The notes beneath the pieces are model-generated. The model was not told the origin of the DNA. It saw nothing but the letters and a program-made list of their open reading frames with translations, and made no database searches. Source: Legionella shakespearei DSM 23087 (lineage in GTDB: Bacteria; Pseudomonadota; Gammaproteobacteria; Legionellales; Legionellaceae). From it: DNA of 43,941 bases. Shown one piece after another: positions 23,872 through 34,000 of the stretch. The stretch spans positions 7,248 to 51,188 of the forward strand of contig NZ_KB892396.1 of assembly GCF_000373765.1 (NCBI RefSeq), read 5' to 3'. Both the position numbers and the translations under genes were made by a program. Numbering within the stretch: the first letter of the stretch is position 1; every line of letters starts with the position of its first letter.

Positions 23872-24774
23872 CTAACTTGCTGCAGGTTCAGCGGATTCGG
23901 GAGCTGCGGCGGATGCTGCTGGTTTGGCATTCTTTATCTCATCATTTAACTGATTAAAGGATGGCCGTTCCGCAGAGAACAGTACTTTACGCCCAAATTC
24001 TACTGCTATGATAGGCGGATTATTATGTAGACTGGCCAGAATGGTGACTTTAATACATTGCAGCATTAATTGTGTCTGGTTGGCACGTTGTTCCATAGCC
24101 GTTGCTACAGGACCTACAAATCCATAACCAATTAAAATACCTAAAAAGGTTCCCACCAGCGCATGGGCAATCAATACCCCTAACTCAGACGGGGGCAAAC
24201 TGATGGATTCCATAGTGTGTACCACTCCAAGAACCGCAGCAACAATACCAAAAGCAGGCATTGCATCAGCAACTTTGCTGATGGCGTTAGGCGGGATCAT
24301 CTCTTCTTCATGATGCGATTCAATTTCCATATCCATCAGCGCTTCGAGTTGGAAGGGCTGCATATTGGAGGTGATAATGAGCCTTAAATAATCACAAATA
24401 AACTCAATGACGTGATGTTTGGCCATTAAGTTGGGATAGCTTGAAAAAATAGCACTTTTTTCCGGCTCATCAATATCACTTTCAAGAGACATCAAACCCT
24501 GTTGTCTCGCCTTGTTTAACAGGTTGTACAGCAGGGCAAGCAAATCAACGGACATGGCTCTTGCTGATTTCTGACCACGAAAAACTCCAGGAAGCGCTTT
24601 AAATACGGATTTTATTACCGTCATACTATTACCTACTATAAAGGCGCCCAAGGCAGCTCCTCCAATAATAAGTAATTCCAGGGGTTGGAATACGGCGGCA
24701 AGATGTCCCCCTGAAAGGGCGAAACCACCAAATACACAGAGTAATATTACTATATAACCTACTATAATCAGCAT
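23872..24774 (-). CDS. motA: Flagellar motor stator protein MotA
   Basis: MotA forms the pentameric proton channel of the stator with MotB. It has four membrane segments (MLIIVGYIVILLCVFGGFAL; PLELLIIGGAALGAFIVGNS; AMPAFGIVAAVLGVVHTM; ALVGTFLGILIGYGFVGPVA). The torque-generating cytoplasmic loop lies between the second and third. The length is 300 residues with the start at 24774 (MLIIVGYI); the frame opens 20 codons earlier inside adc without similarity. The Ala/Pro-rich tail (KPAASAAAPESAEPAAS) is longer than in E. coli. It starts 25 bases after the adc stop. Confidence 0.93.
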   Translation of the reverse strand: MLIIVGYIVILLCVFGGFALSGGHLAAVFQPLELLIIGGAALGAFIVGNSMTVIKSVFKALPGVFRGQKSARAMSVDLLALLYNLLNKARQQGLMSLESDIDEPEKSAIFSSYPNLMAKHHVIEFICDYLRLIITSNMQPFQLEALMDMEIESHHEEEMIPPNAISKVADAMPAFGIVAAVLGVVHTMESISLPPSELGVLIAHALVGTFLGILIGYGFVGPVATAMEQRANQTQLMLQCIKVTILASLHNNPPIIAVEFGRKVLFSAERPSFNQLNDEIKNAKPAASAAAPESAEPAAS

Positions 24775-24799
24775 TTCATCACCGAATCTATTGTCATAA

Positions 24800-25540
24800 T
24801 TATTGGGCCAGATAATCGTGAACCACTTTCCCATAGGGCAAAGTTAAATCTGACTGGATATGAATTGCACTTACTATCCTGCGTACAGGAAGGCTTGCCA
24901 CTGGGGCCAGTGCATGATGCGCTAATTCCAGTTGCGCGGGTCCTTGCCATGCTCCTTTAACAGTAATGTCTTCCAAATGATATTCTACCAATTCACAAAT
25001 TCGTGTACTTCCATCTACATGTGGAATTATTTTAAGTAAATAATTGGGAGAAGTCATTGATTCTGCTACTTTTTTTGCATCCAGAGTTTCGTATTTATAG
25101 CCCATGGTTGCTGTAGCCACCCGGCAAGGACCATATTCCAGAGTACCGAGCAAGGTTTCATTAACCACCTGTAATTTGGGTTGCGCCAGCTTTTTAGGGA
25201 AGCCCCAGATTTCACGACCGCCAGCTATAGGTGGCTGATCATCCAGATACATGGCATGAGTATAGCCGCCAGTCTTTCCTTTATAACGGACTGGAATGAC
25301 CTGGCCAGATTCGGTGTAATCACCAAAGCCAGTTGAATCAGGCATACGGATAAATTCGAATTTAACCAGAGGCTCTGTGACCTCCAGAGGTTCAGGAACC
25401 ACTTCCCGCAGTAAATCCAAATCAGTTTCATAAGTAATGATTAAAAATTCCCTATTGATAAAGCGATAAGGTCCCCGAGGATAAGACGGGCTGGCGATAG
25501 GCATGGCAAATGCCTTTTCTTTTACCTCTGCTTCATTCAT
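24800..25540 (-). CDS. adc: Acetoacetate decarboxylase
   Basis: Converts acetoacetate to acetone and CO2 through a Schiff base on lysine. The 246 residues follow clostridial Adc closely: [40 protein letters not shown], then the catalytic [10 protein letters not shown] (K116 the likely nucleophile, K117 lowering its pKa), [11 protein letters not shown] and [11 protein letters not shown]. It starts 8 bases inside the end of patD. With bdhA two genes upstream it forms a ketone-body or polyhydroxybutyrate turnover unit (3-hydroxybutyrate to acetoacetate to acetone). Confidence 0.95.
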   Translation of the reverse strand: MNEAEVKEKAFAMPIASPSYPRGPYRFINREFLIITYETDLDLLREVVPEPLEVTEPLVKFEFIRMPDSTGFGDYTESGQVIPVRYKGKTGGYTHAMYLDDQPPIAGGREIWGFPKKLAQPKLQVVNETLLGTLEYGPCRVATATMGYKYETLDAKKVAESMTSPNYLLKIIPHVDGSTRICELVEYHLEDITVKGAWQGPAQLELAHHALAPVASLPVRRIVSAIHIQSDLTLPYGKVVHDYLAQ

Positions 25541-26696
25541 CCAGATGCTCCTTCATTTTATTCACACGGGCCATGTCATGTAAGACTATGCCTTCTGTTA
25601 TCGGTATTTTTTCCTTCCATGGCGATTTTTTAATTGCCTTTTTACCATCGTGATAACCATAAGTGATTAGTTCAGAGATGGATTTTTTTGAAAATTCATA
25701 ATCTTTTGAAGACAGTTCAGTACCATCATGCTCACACAAAAAGTTAACCAGAGCAATCGTGGTTTCCTCTCCCCTTGAAATACATTCTTTGATTTCGTGC
25801 GCTTCTTTAAGTTCCCTGGGGACTAATTTTGATAAGACATGAATGCTGTTTTTAAGCGTCTGTACTTGTTTGTACACATCAATCATGCGATTCAAACGAC
25901 TGGCATATTCTATATCTTTTTTACGCTTTATAATCTCATCAAAATTTTTAGGATCGAGACCATAGGAGTCAAATAATTGCACCATAAAACAGAGCAAATG
26001 TTTTTTATCCTGATTACATAATACGTAGGCCACGGGAGTGTTGCTCGCCAAACCACCATCCCAATAAAATTTGTCATCTATTTTTACAGCCGGAAAACCC
26101 GGTGGAAGTGCTCCGCTAGCCATAATGTGTTCCGGACCGATTTTTTGCTTGTGCGAATCGAAATAGATCATCTGTCCCGAACAAATTTCGACGGCACCTA
26201 CACATAAGCGTGTCACTTTCTGATTGTTGATACGTTCAAAATCAACGAATTTTTCCAGGGTTTCTTTTAAGGGAGAAGTATCATAATAACTTAAAAAATC
26301 CGGCGTATTATGCCAACCTGAATGAGGTGACGGAAAACGGGGGATAAAGAAACCGGGCTGCCCATAAAGGATAGCATTCTGTGAGGACATATAATGATGT
26401 AACTGGCGGCTGAACTGGTCATTAGGAAATAACTCATCAATACAGCTTTGCGTGGCGATAGACTCCCAGAATTGGTACAGTTTTTCTATTCGTACTTTTT
26501 CCGGGTTACCCGCAGCAATGGCTGCATTGATTGCACCAATAGAGGTTCCCACAAACCAGTCAGGATAATAGCCCGCATCATCCAAAGCATGCAAAATTCC
26601 AGCCTGATAGGCTCCCAAAGCGCCGCCACCTTGAAAGGTACAGGCTATGTTCGTATATTGCTGCCGGTTTTTATTATTATTTTTTGCTCGTACCAT
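25533..26696 (-). CDS. patD: Patatin-like phospholipase, PatD-like
   Basis: A 387-residue Ser-Asp dyad lipid hydrolase. It has the oxyanion loop [12 protein letters not shown] (22-33), the nucleophile in GTSIGA (Ser52) and the Asp in [11 protein letters not shown] (Asp213). The C-terminal part (about 230-380) is helical and charged, as in patatins with the DUF3734 tail. It starts 3 bases after bdhA. In L. pneumophila bdhA and patD form an operon reported to be needed for amoeba infection; assignment here rests on gene order and motifs. The combination with bdhA and adc suggests a lipid or polyester storage role. Confidence 0.88.
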   Translation of the reverse strand: MVRAKNNNKNRQQYTNIACTFQGGGALGAYQAGILHALDDAGYYPDWFVGTSIGAINAAIAAGNPEKVRIEKLYQFWESIATQSCIDELFPNDQFSRQLHHYMSSQNAILYGQPGFFIPRFPSPHSGWHNTPDFLSYYDTSPLKETLEKFVDFERINNQKVTRLCVGAVEICSGQMIYFDSHKQKIGPEHIMASGALPPGFPAVKIDDKFYWDGGLASNTPVAYVLCNQDKKHLLCFMVQLFDSYGLDPKNFDEIIKRKKDIEYASRLNRMIDVYKQVQTLKNSIHVLSKLVPRELKEAHEIKECISRGEETTIALVNFLCEHDGTELSSKDYEFSKKSISELITYGYHDGKKAIKKSPWKEKIPITEGIVLHDMARVNKMKEHLDE

Positions 26697-26699
26697 GGT

Positions 26700-27482
26700 T
26701 TACTCCATAAACCATCCATGACTTACTATCAATGATTGTCCGGTCAGTGCATTGGATTCAAATGATGCAAAAAATAATGCAGTTTGTGCTACATCATCTG
26801 TAGTTGTAAATTCACCATCAACAGTTTCCTTCAACATAACCTTTTTGATAACGTCTTCTTCACTGATACCCAGATCTTTGGCTTGTTCTGGTATTTGTTT
26901 GTCTACAAGCGGTGTGCGTACGAAACCGGGGCATATAACATTGGCACGTACATTATGAGCAGCGCCTTCTTTAGCCACTACTTTGCATAAACCGAGTAAT
27001 CCATGTTTTGCTGTAACGTAGGGTGCTTTTAATACAGAAGCTTCTTTGGAGTGAACTGATCCCATATAAATCACGCTGCCTCCTTTGCCAGAAGCATACA
27101 TGTGCCTGAGGGCGGCGCGGGTAGTTAAAAAGGCGCCGTCCAAATGGATGGCTATCAGTTTTTTCCAATCGGAAAATTCCAGTTTATCTACAGACTCTAT
27201 GAATTGAATTCCGGCATTACTGACCAGCACATCGATACTGCCAAAGCGATCGGCTACAGCGTCTATGCCTTGATTCACCTGAGCTTCATTCGTCACGTCC
27301 ATGGCTACAGCCATGGCATCACCACCCAGCGACTTGATTTCTTCGGCCGCAAGATTTGCCTGGGCAAGATTCATATCCGCAATAGCAATTTTTGCCCCTT
27401 CACGCGCATAGACCATTGCGATTTCTTTGCCTATTCCGCTGGCAGCGCCCGTGATTACCGCAACCTTACCTTTTAGTTTCAT
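26700..27482 (-). CDS. bdhA: 3-hydroxybutyrate dehydrogenase
   Basis: A short-chain dehydrogenase that oxidises 3-hydroxybutyrate to acetoacetate with NAD, releasing carbon from polyhydroxybutyrate. It has the cofactor motif [12 protein letters not shown] (12-23), the NAG motif VSNAGIQ and the catalytic Y-x-x-x-K in [12 protein letters not shown]. The [24 protein letters not shown] stretch is typical of 3-HB dehydrogenases. The length is 260 residues. It is the first gene of a tight minus-strand cluster bdhA-patD-adc-motA-motB, with aaggac ahead of ATG and an extended -10 upstream. Confidence 0.93.
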   Translation of the reverse strand: MKLKGKVAVITGAASGIGKEIAMVYAREGAKIAIADMNLAQANLAAEEIKSLGGDAMAVAMDVTNEAQVNQGIDAVADRFGSIDVLVSNAGIQFIESVDKLEFSDWKKLIAIHLDGAFLTTRAALRHMYASGKGGSVIYMGSVHSKEASVLKAPYVTAKHGLLGLCKVVAKEGAAHNVRANVICPGFVRTPLVDKQIPEQAKDLGISEEDVIKKVMLKETVDGEFTTTDDVAQTALFFASFESNALTGQSLIVSHGWFME

Positions 27483-27520
27483 CGCAACTGTCCTTAGTAT
27501 TTGATTTTTCTATTTTAAAG

Positions 27521-27529
27521 AGTATAGCA
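27521..27529 (-). promoter_or_regulatory. Extended -10 promoter element for bdhA
   Basis: On the minus strand TGC-TATACT (27529-27521) is an extended -10 about 40 bases before the bdhA ATG. No good -35 is visible, which is allowed for extended -10 or stationary-phase (RpoS) promoters. Confidence 0.4.
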
Positions 27530-27594
27530 ATGGAATTTTTATATTGCTGTATGAATTTGCAAGAATTTTCAGAAAAAAGGGAACAAAGTATTTA

Positions 27595-27676
27595 TATCCC
27601 GTATCAGGCGTTAGCCGGAATACGGGATGGAAGTATGAACTGTCCTGTATTCTGGCTAACGTCCTGATACGGGATA
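27595..27676. repeat. Diverged family B palindrome, copy B3
   Basis: tatcccgtatcaggcgttag ... ctaacgtcctgatacgggata is an 82-bp inverted repeat with the family B plan but different outer bases (tatcccg in place of tagcccg) and a different loop. Confidence 0.75.
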
Positions 27677-27685
27677 CGTACTGAA

Positions 27686-27940
27686 TTAGCGGTAATAGTA
27701 AGGTGAACCATAGTAATAAGCGCGTCTTCTATCCTGATCTCTACCGATAGAATTACCGACTAAAGCACCTGCGCCAGCACCAATCACAGTACCCAAGGCA
27801 GATCCCCCTGATACTGCATAGCCTAATCCCGCACCTACAGCCGCACCGCCTGCAGTTCCTACTTCGGTATTAGAACAACCAACGAGCATGGTGGTTGAAG
27901 CTCCTAATGCAAACAATGTAGCAATAATGTTCTTTTTCAT
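27686..27940 (-). CDS. Glycine-zipper lipoprotein
   Basis: An 84-residue lipoprotein with signal peptide and lipobox (MLVGC, Cys22), then a glycine zipper (GGAAVGAGLGYAVSGGSALG, then VIGAGAGALVGNSIG). It ends in an Arg/Tyr-rich tail (RRRAYYYGSPYYYR). It resembles the OsmB/SlyB/17-kDa antigen group associated with the outer membrane and envelope stress. The next gene upstream on this strand is none; dapA diverges. A B3 palindrome lies just past its stop. Confidence 0.85.
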   Translation of the reverse strand: MKKNIIATLFALGASTTMLVGCSNTEVGTAGGAAVGAGLGYAVSGGSALGTVIGAGAGALVGNSIGRDQDRRRAYYYGSPYYYR

Positions 27941-28043
27941 TTTGACTTCCTCTTTAGTTTGTCACCTTCACTTTGAATAATAGTACAAAAAATAAGAGAT
28001 GTGTAAAATAATTATTCATATAGATTATATTTGTTTCATTTGG

Positions 28044-28069
28044 GCGTAGCCTTGATATATTTAAATCAA
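28044..28069. repeat. Family D remnant
   Basis: gcgtagccttgat joined directly to atatttaaatcaa matches the left end of D1 and the bases just after its right end, as if the palindrome body had been deleted. Confidence 0.55.
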
Positions 28070-28159
28070 TTGATTGCATTTTTCAGGATAAAAATTTACT
28101 CGGACCCTGCTTTTCCAGTAAGATAAGCTTATTAACAATAATAAAAACAAGAGGGCAGC

Positions 28160-29032
28160 ATGTTTAGAGGAAGTATAGTAGCCTTGGTAACACCCATGCA
28201 CAATGACAAAGTAGATGTTCCCCGTCTGCGTGAATTGGTTGAATTCCACATTGAGAAGGGAACTCACGGTCTGGTTGCCGCCGGCACCACCGGAGAGGCG
28301 GGTACTTTATCACATGAAGAAAAGCTCCTGGTGATCAAAACAGTCATCGAACAGGCCAAAGAGCGAATTCCTGTTATTGCAGGAACGGCTATGAACGCCA
28401 CCAGAGAATGCATTGAACTGACTCAAAAAGCAATGGAATATGGGGCTCATGCTGCTTTGATCATGACTCCTGCTTATATCAAGCCCACTCAGGAAGGGTT
28501 ATACGCGCATTACAGCCAGATAGCAGAAGCAGTACCCATGCCTATCATTTTATATAATGTTCCCGGGCGAACGGCTTGTGACTTGTTACCAGAAACTGTA
28601 GCCAGACTTGCGAAAATATCCAACATAATCGGAATTAAAGAAGCCACAGGGCAAATGACCCGCTTACAGCAAATTCTGCGCCTCTCTGAAGGAAGTATTG
28701 ACGTATACAGTGGTGATGATCCTACCAGCGCTCAATGGATGTTGTCAGGAGCCAAAGGGGTGATTTCTGTGACTGCTAATGCTGCTGCAAAATTAATGGC
28801 TAAAATGTGTGATTTGGCTATGGATGGTGATCATGCCGCCTGTCTGCGTTTGCACGATCAATTAATGCCGTTACATGAGTTAATGTTTATTGAGGCCAAT
28901 CCAATCCCTGTGAAATGGGCAATGAACAAAATGGGATTGATAGGTGGTGAAATCAGATTACCGTTGACGCCGTTATCTGAAGTACACCATCAGTCATTAG
29001 AAAAAGTACTAAAAAGTCTGGAATTGATTTAA
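28160..29032 (+). CDS. dapA: 4-hydroxy-tetrahydrodipicolinate synthase
   Basis: DapA condenses pyruvate and aspartate semialdehyde, the first step of the lysine/diaminopimelate branch. It is fed by the Asd encoded at 41561-42583. The Schiff-base lysine is K160 in IIGIKEATG, Tyr132 in ILYNVPGRT, and the GTTGE motif is at 42-46. The length is 290 residues (292 in E. coli). The start has agaggg upstream. The lipoprotein that follows starts 13 bases after its stop, as nlpB/bamC follows dapA in E. coli. Confidence 0.96.
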   Translation: MFRGSIVALVTPMHNDKVDVPRLRELVEFHIEKGTHGLVAAGTTGEAGTLSHEEKLLVIKTVIEQAKERIPVIAGTAMNATRECIELTQKAMEYGAHAALIMTPAYIKPTQEGLYAHYSQIAEAVPMPIILYNVPGRTACDLLPETVARLAKISNIIGIKEATGQMTRLQQILRLSEGSIDVYSGDDPTSAQWMLSGAKGVISVTANAAAKLMAKMCDLAMDGDHAACLRLHDQLMPLHELMFIEANPIPVKWAMNKMGLIGGEIRLPLTPLSEVHHQSLEKVLKSLELI

Positions 29033-29044
29033 TTGGGGAACGTT

Positions 29045-29260
29045 GTGAAAAAATTGAGTTGTGTTGTTTTGGTAGCCTTGGCTTTATCATCTTGTAATTC
29101 GCGTTATTCCAGTGGTGGAGAGCATGTGTATTTACAAAGTCGTAATGGAGTGGATCTGGATGTACCAAAGCCATTGACTCGGGCAAATATCAGTAATTTT
29201 TACAATTTGCCCCCACAAAACCAGGATGCACGGGTAAGTATTGCTCCGCCTGGTGAATAG
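29045..29260 (+). CDS. Short BamC-like lipoprotein
   Basis: A 71-residue lipoprotein: signal peptide KKLSCVVLVALALSSC with lipobox LSSC, then about 55 mature residues. Right after the Cys it reads NSRYSSGGEHVYLQSRNG... and ...ISNFYNLPPQNQ. This recalls the extended N-terminal stretch of BamC (SRYKRQVSGDEAYLE...), the part that wraps onto BamD. The two helix-grip domains of BamC are absent. The position after dapA matches dapA-bamC in E. coli. I take GTG at 29045 as the start (ggggaa ahead); the frame also opens at a TTG directly after the dapA stop. The BamC link is an inference from a short segment plus synteny. Confidence 0.6.
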   Translation: MKKLSCVVLVALALSSCNSRYSSGGEHVYLQSRNGVDLDVPKPLTRANISNFYNLPPQNQDARVSIAPPGE

Positions 29261-29321
29261 ATACATTTTATTATCCTGATTTGGCAGGCTGCCAAATGCA
29301 GGATTAACACAAGGGATGATT

Positions 29322-30614
29322 ATGACGCCATCAGAATCAGGAGAGTTGCTCATTGTACAGGAGTTGTCCCAGCGCATCGTGGAAGCGCAACGCAAGATCA
29401 GGATTCTGGACAGTATTAAATGGGATGACGCGGTACGACAGGAGTTTTTTAAGGCAAAAGGCAAAAAGCTTCCACCCGTTGACAGAGCATATTATGAAAA
29501 TAAGCCTTTGCCTTTTGATGTGCACGAAAAACAGGAAGAGTTCAGGCTGATTTTACGCGATGCGCAAAATCAGCTTGGACAATACTCCACTTTGACCCGC
29601 TTAATCAGACGTCAGTGTGAAGAGTACAGTCGCGCCACGCACATGTTGGCCGTGAGAGGGACACCGGCTTTTAGTGAATTGGCCATGGAATTATATGGCA
29701 GTCCTGATGATGTGTTTTACGCCGGAGGCCCCAGAATGTGCGAGATGGGGACTCTGTTATTTGATGTGCTGACTGATCTGAATGTTCAATTGCAGTCAGA
29801 GGCTGATATCAAGCGCTACACGCCGCAACAGGCACAGGAAATATTGCAAGCACGATTAAGCCATTTTTTTACCAAACATCCTGGGAAAGTGACGGTGATG
29901 ATCAGTGACGGCATGGTTGCTGATGCCGCAGCAGGAGCAGACAGTATCAAGCTAAGCCAACAGGCGATGTTCAGTGATCGGGATTTGCGTTATCTGGAAG
30001 TCCATGAAGGATGGGTACATGTTGGTACCACGCTTAATGGTTCCATGCAGCCTAATTGTTTTTTTCTCTCTAAAGGTTCTCCCTCCAGTAGCGTCATTCA
30101 GGAAGGTTTAGCCGTAATTACAGAAATAGTTACGTTCTCTTCCAATCCAGGACGAATGTTGAAGATTACCAACAGGGTCATTGCTTTGGATAAAGTCACG
30201 CAAGGTGCTGATTTTCTTGATATCTACCGTTATTTTGTAGAGTGTGGCCTGACGGAAGATGACAGTTACAACCAGACCGTTCGGGTGTTTAGAGGAAGTA
30301 CGCCAACAGGCGGCCCTTTCACCAAAGATTTATCATACGCTAAGGGTTTTGTCCTGATTTATAATTACATCCGTTTTGCTATTGGTCAGAAACGGGTTGA
30401 TTCTATTCCCTTATTATTTACGGGTAAATTAATTCTGGATGATTTGCCTTTGCTCGGAGAATTGAAAGAACGCGGCATTTTAACCAATCCGGTTTATTTG
30501 CCACCGCCATTTCAGGATTTGGCCGCATTGAGTGCCTGGATGAGTTTCTCCTTGTACCTCAATCAGTTTGACTTAAATGAAATTCAGAAAAATTTCCGCT
30601 TTTTACTTATCTGA
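29322..30614 (+). CDS. DUF1704 / MATCAP-like zinc peptidase (QEGLA-motif protein)
   Basis: A 430-residue protein of the DUF1704 family, annotated in bacteria as 'flavohemoglobin expression-modulating QEGLA motif protein'. The zinc motif is VHEGWVH (His228, Glu229, His233), and the QEGLA motif (IQEGLAVITE, about 259-268) gives the third ligand. Eukaryotic members (MATCAP) are carboxypeptidases removing tyrosine from tubulin; the bacterial substrate is unknown. It has no signal peptide. Start: aaggg is too close to the ATG at 29316, so ATG 29322 (MTPSESGE) is preferred. It ends 13 bases from the end of the convergent Cys-rich gene. Confidence 0.85.
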   Translation: MTPSESGELLIVQELSQRIVEAQRKIRILDSIKWDDAVRQEFFKAKGKKLPPVDRAYYENKPLPFDVHEKQEEFRLILRDAQNQLGQYSTLTRLIRRQCEEYSRATHMLAVRGTPAFSELAMELYGSPDDVFYAGGPRMCEMGTLLFDVLTDLNVQLQSEADIKRYTPQQAQEILQARLSHFFTKHPGKVTVMISDGMVADAAAGADSIKLSQQAMFSDRDLRYLEVHEGWVHVGTTLNGSMQPNCFFLSKGSPSSSVIQEGLAVITEIVTFSSNPGRMLKITNRVIALDKVTQGADFLDIYRYFVECGLTEDDSYNQTVRVFRGSTPTGGPFTKDLSYAKGFVLIYNYIRFAIGQKRVDSIPLLFTGKLILDDLPLLGELKERGILTNPVYLPPPFQDLAALSAWMSFSLYLNQFDLNEIQKNFRFLLI

Positions 30615-30627
30615 CAGACGCATTTGA

Positions 30628-30930
30628 TCAATGCGTCTGCATCTCTCCCAGACGGAAAGGATAATCGTGCCTGCAACGTGCGTAAGCCGCACCTATTTTT
30701 TCCGGGGTAGGATAGAAGGCATAATGGGTGGCATTGTAGGCGCAGCAGGGAAGCGAGCTGACAAAACATCCTCTTTTGGCATTCCAGACTAATCCTGTTT
30801 CAGTCGGCTCTAAGGTTCTGCCATCAAAGCAGACATAGCGCGGCTGGTCTGGTTTCCCTCCCTCAATACAGCCTTGAGCATGGATAAAATTCATGATCAG
30901 CATGAGTCCAGACAATATTATTATTTTCAT
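30628..30930 (-). CDS. Small Cys-rich exported protein
   Basis: A 100-residue protein with signal peptide (MKIIILSGLMLIMNFIHAQG, cleavage near AQ) and six Cys in the mature part: CIEGG, YVCFDG, GCFVSS, LPCCAYN and ARCRHDY. They probably form disulphides in the periplasm or outside. Not recognised. It is convergent with the DUF1704 gene and divergent from the large candidate effector. Confidence 0.75.
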   Translation of the reverse strand: MKIIILSGLMLIMNFIHAQGCIEGGKPDQPRYVCFDGRTLEPTETGLVWNAKRGCFVSSLPCCAYNATHYAFYPTPEKIGAAYARCRHDYPFRLGEMQTH

Positions 30931-31019
30931 TTGTTTGTCCTTAAACTTGCTATACTTCTAACTATAAACTTAGCTGAAGTTTAAATCTATTCAAGCCTTT
31001 GGTGAAAATGACCGTGATA

Positions 31020-31052
31020 TTTAAGGACAATTTAATAATTCAGGCTTAAAAT
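31020..31052 (+). promoter_or_regulatory. Candidate PmrA-type box and -10 ahead of the 1024-residue protein
   Basis: tTTAAggac-aa-tTTAATaat at 31020-31039 has cores 11 bp apart (the first is TTAAG). TAAAAT at 31047-31052 begins ten bases after the second core, the same geometry as at 19228-19260. Confidence 0.42.
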
Positions 31053-31081
31053 ATATACATGATGATTGATGGAGTGCTTAA

Positions 31082-34000
31082 ATGCCTAATAGCAGTGACA
31101 TTAAGAATGAATTAACGAATAGAACTCTTCTCGGGGACAGGGACGCACAAATAGGTGCTCTAGATGCTTTGCTTCTGGTGGATCCTACTAATACAAGTGA
31201 GTTCAGAAAAGCATTAATAGCCCATCAGGTATTTTGGAAAGCGCAACCATATTTTGCCGCTGCCGTTTTTGAAGACAATGAGGCCCTCTTAACGGTTGAT
31301 ACACCGCTTCAGGAACTTCATGCATTGGCTGCTCAGCAGAGAGTGGTTTTGGGGCTGTCGGAAGTGGATCCTGAAGTTTTAATCAAAATTCTTTCGAATA
31401 ATCAGGATGAATGCCGTGCTTATTTAGCCAGTCTGGAAAAATTGGGGTCTTTGAAGCAGGCTCATGGCTGGCAGCCTGACATTGTACCTGCTGCTAGTAT
31501 AAAACCGCCACCACCTCCGGCAAACAGTCATACTAATGTTCTGTCCAATGAAGCCATTGCAGCAATAAAAACAGAGGCTGCAAATATTCATCTGTCGCAG
31601 TTGATTGAATCAACGAAGGAACATGAATTATTAAGTGCTGTATTAAATGCCAAGACCAGACCTGATTTTGACGCAGCGATCAAGAAAATTGGTTTTCCTG
31701 CTGCAGGAAATGGAGCCTTGAGACATCCGTTAAATGAAGGACAAATAAAAGAGCTCAAGGACAGCATTGCCTCTATCGAGAAAGCCATGTTACATAATTA
31801 CATTGAGCATCATTTGGATGCCGCTCAATTAAAGGCTTTAGATGCCACTGAGGATTTGGATAAATTTAAAGAAGGACTAAATAAAATTGGTATCACTTCT
31901 ACTGATTGGGTTGAAGATGAAGATTTAAAAGATATCAAGCAATGGATTCGTTCCCGTCAATTTGTCCTGACAGTGAAAGAATCATCGCAACTGGAAATAA
32001 ACTGTCACCAACATTTGCTTAATATGTTTGACACGCTTCCAATAGACAAACAACGCGATTTATTGAACAAGCCACAAGTACTGCAGAAAATTTTACAGGC
32101 AAGGGATGCAGAAACGGTAGGGCATTATCTGGGTAAAGGAATAGAAGGAGTAAGTTCCTTTCTTCGCGAAAACGAATTAAATGCCAGCTATAAAGGCATA
32201 CATAACGCTGCAGTTGCCAGAGCACTGGCTGGTTTTGATCCTGTGATCAGACTCGATGACACCCAGGTTTCTAAAATTAATGAAGCGTTGTTGGCAGCCA
32301 ATGAAACCCCAAATGTGTTTACTGATGTGGCTTTATATAAGAGTTTTGTTGATCAAATCAGAGCTCAATGCGGTGCTGTAGATGCAAAAACCTTTAACGA
32401 AGCATTCAACTTAAATCAGGCTGGAACCGCTTTTAGTGTTACAACCCCGGTGAAGGATGCTATTGCTGTCCAGGCTGCGCATAACAAAGATTTATTTACA
32501 GCGTATGTACTTCCTGAGCATGCAGGGCATAAACAGCTCCTGGATGTATTGCTGTCTTTGGATAAAGAGCTATCTATTAAAGCCGACCAAATTAAACCTA
32601 TAGAGGGGCTGTTTGATCAATCCAAGTCAGTGAGAGAGTTTATTAACTCACTGATTTCTGAACCAAAGCCACCAGCTCCTGCTCTAATTCCCCAGGTTCG
32701 TAGCTTCAAAACGAGATTGCTTAATGAGTTTTCTCCTGCTTTATTTGATGAAATTAAGCAGGGTCTGCTCAAGGAACAATTTAAACTGGCGAGTGTTGAT
32801 GACGTCACTAAAGCCTTGACCAAAGTGCAAAAAGATTTAACTGACATGCAGGCATTGCATAAACCTATAGTTGATAATGTCAGTCATTTTAAACCTTTAG
32901 AAAAAGTAGAACCCCACCATTTATACAACCCTGCCTTTCATGGTACGGCACAAGTGCATGCTGCTGAAATGAAAGAGAAATATCAGGAATTTTCTAATAC
33001 CTGTAATGACATAGTAGATCAGTTAAGACGTAATAAAAATCATTTGGAAGATTATTTAAAAAGCCTTCCCAAGGATGCGGACTTACATGCCAGTTTACCC
33101 TTGGCTGAGAGAAAGAAAATTGAAGCCTTACGTAAAGAATTGGCAGCAGAATTGGTTGTAGTGAATAAGAATCTTGAGTTTTATGAAAAAGTCCAAGAGA
33201 AGTTATCTGGCGAGAAGGGGATTTTGCAAGCCATTGATGAGGCAAAAGCAGGGAATAAAAGTTATGTGTTTCATGCCGAAGGGGTTACCCGCAGGTTCTC
33301 AACTTTGGGTAAAATGAATACTTTGACTAAGGCAGATAGCGTGCCTTTGCCCCAAAATACTGCAGTGAAAACCGGCCAACAATCAGATGAAACAAAGAAT
33401 TTTGTCTTAGGCGAAGCCATACCTGAGGGGCAAATTGCCGTCTTTGACGTGGTTAAAACGAGCTATAACAGCAGTAAAGCAGTAGAATTTGAGTCCCGTG
33501 GACGTTTTACCCATGATCCTTCACCTCCCGCAGCGGTAACCAGCAAGGGTGACAAGATTACTAAAACTCCTGGAGGAAAGTTTGAAATTATTGAATTTCC
33601 GAAACAGACAGTACCCCCTCCAAAGCAAGGTTCAGCAGAAGATGTACGACTCACCAAGGCAAGGATAGAGTTTTCTATGACCATGGCGGCAGAAATTTTG
33701 GCGAGTATGGAAGGACCTCCTACTAAAAGTAAGCCTTTAAGGTTGTATGGGGCTAATGAAGAAGAAATGAGGTATTTGTGGACAGCTCTTGTTGTTCTGG
33801 GAGAAAAGGATCCCAAAATGAAATTTGGACCTGAAGCTATAAAACTGGATAAATACGGGGATAATAATTTTGATCCCAGTCAAGAAATGGGTCGTTTTTG
33901 GGGTTATAGCAATGAATCCTTGTATACAAAATTCAAACAGGATCAGTTTAAAACATCAGTAGAGAAAAAATCTGAGGATCTGGCTGAAGTAACTCAGGAT

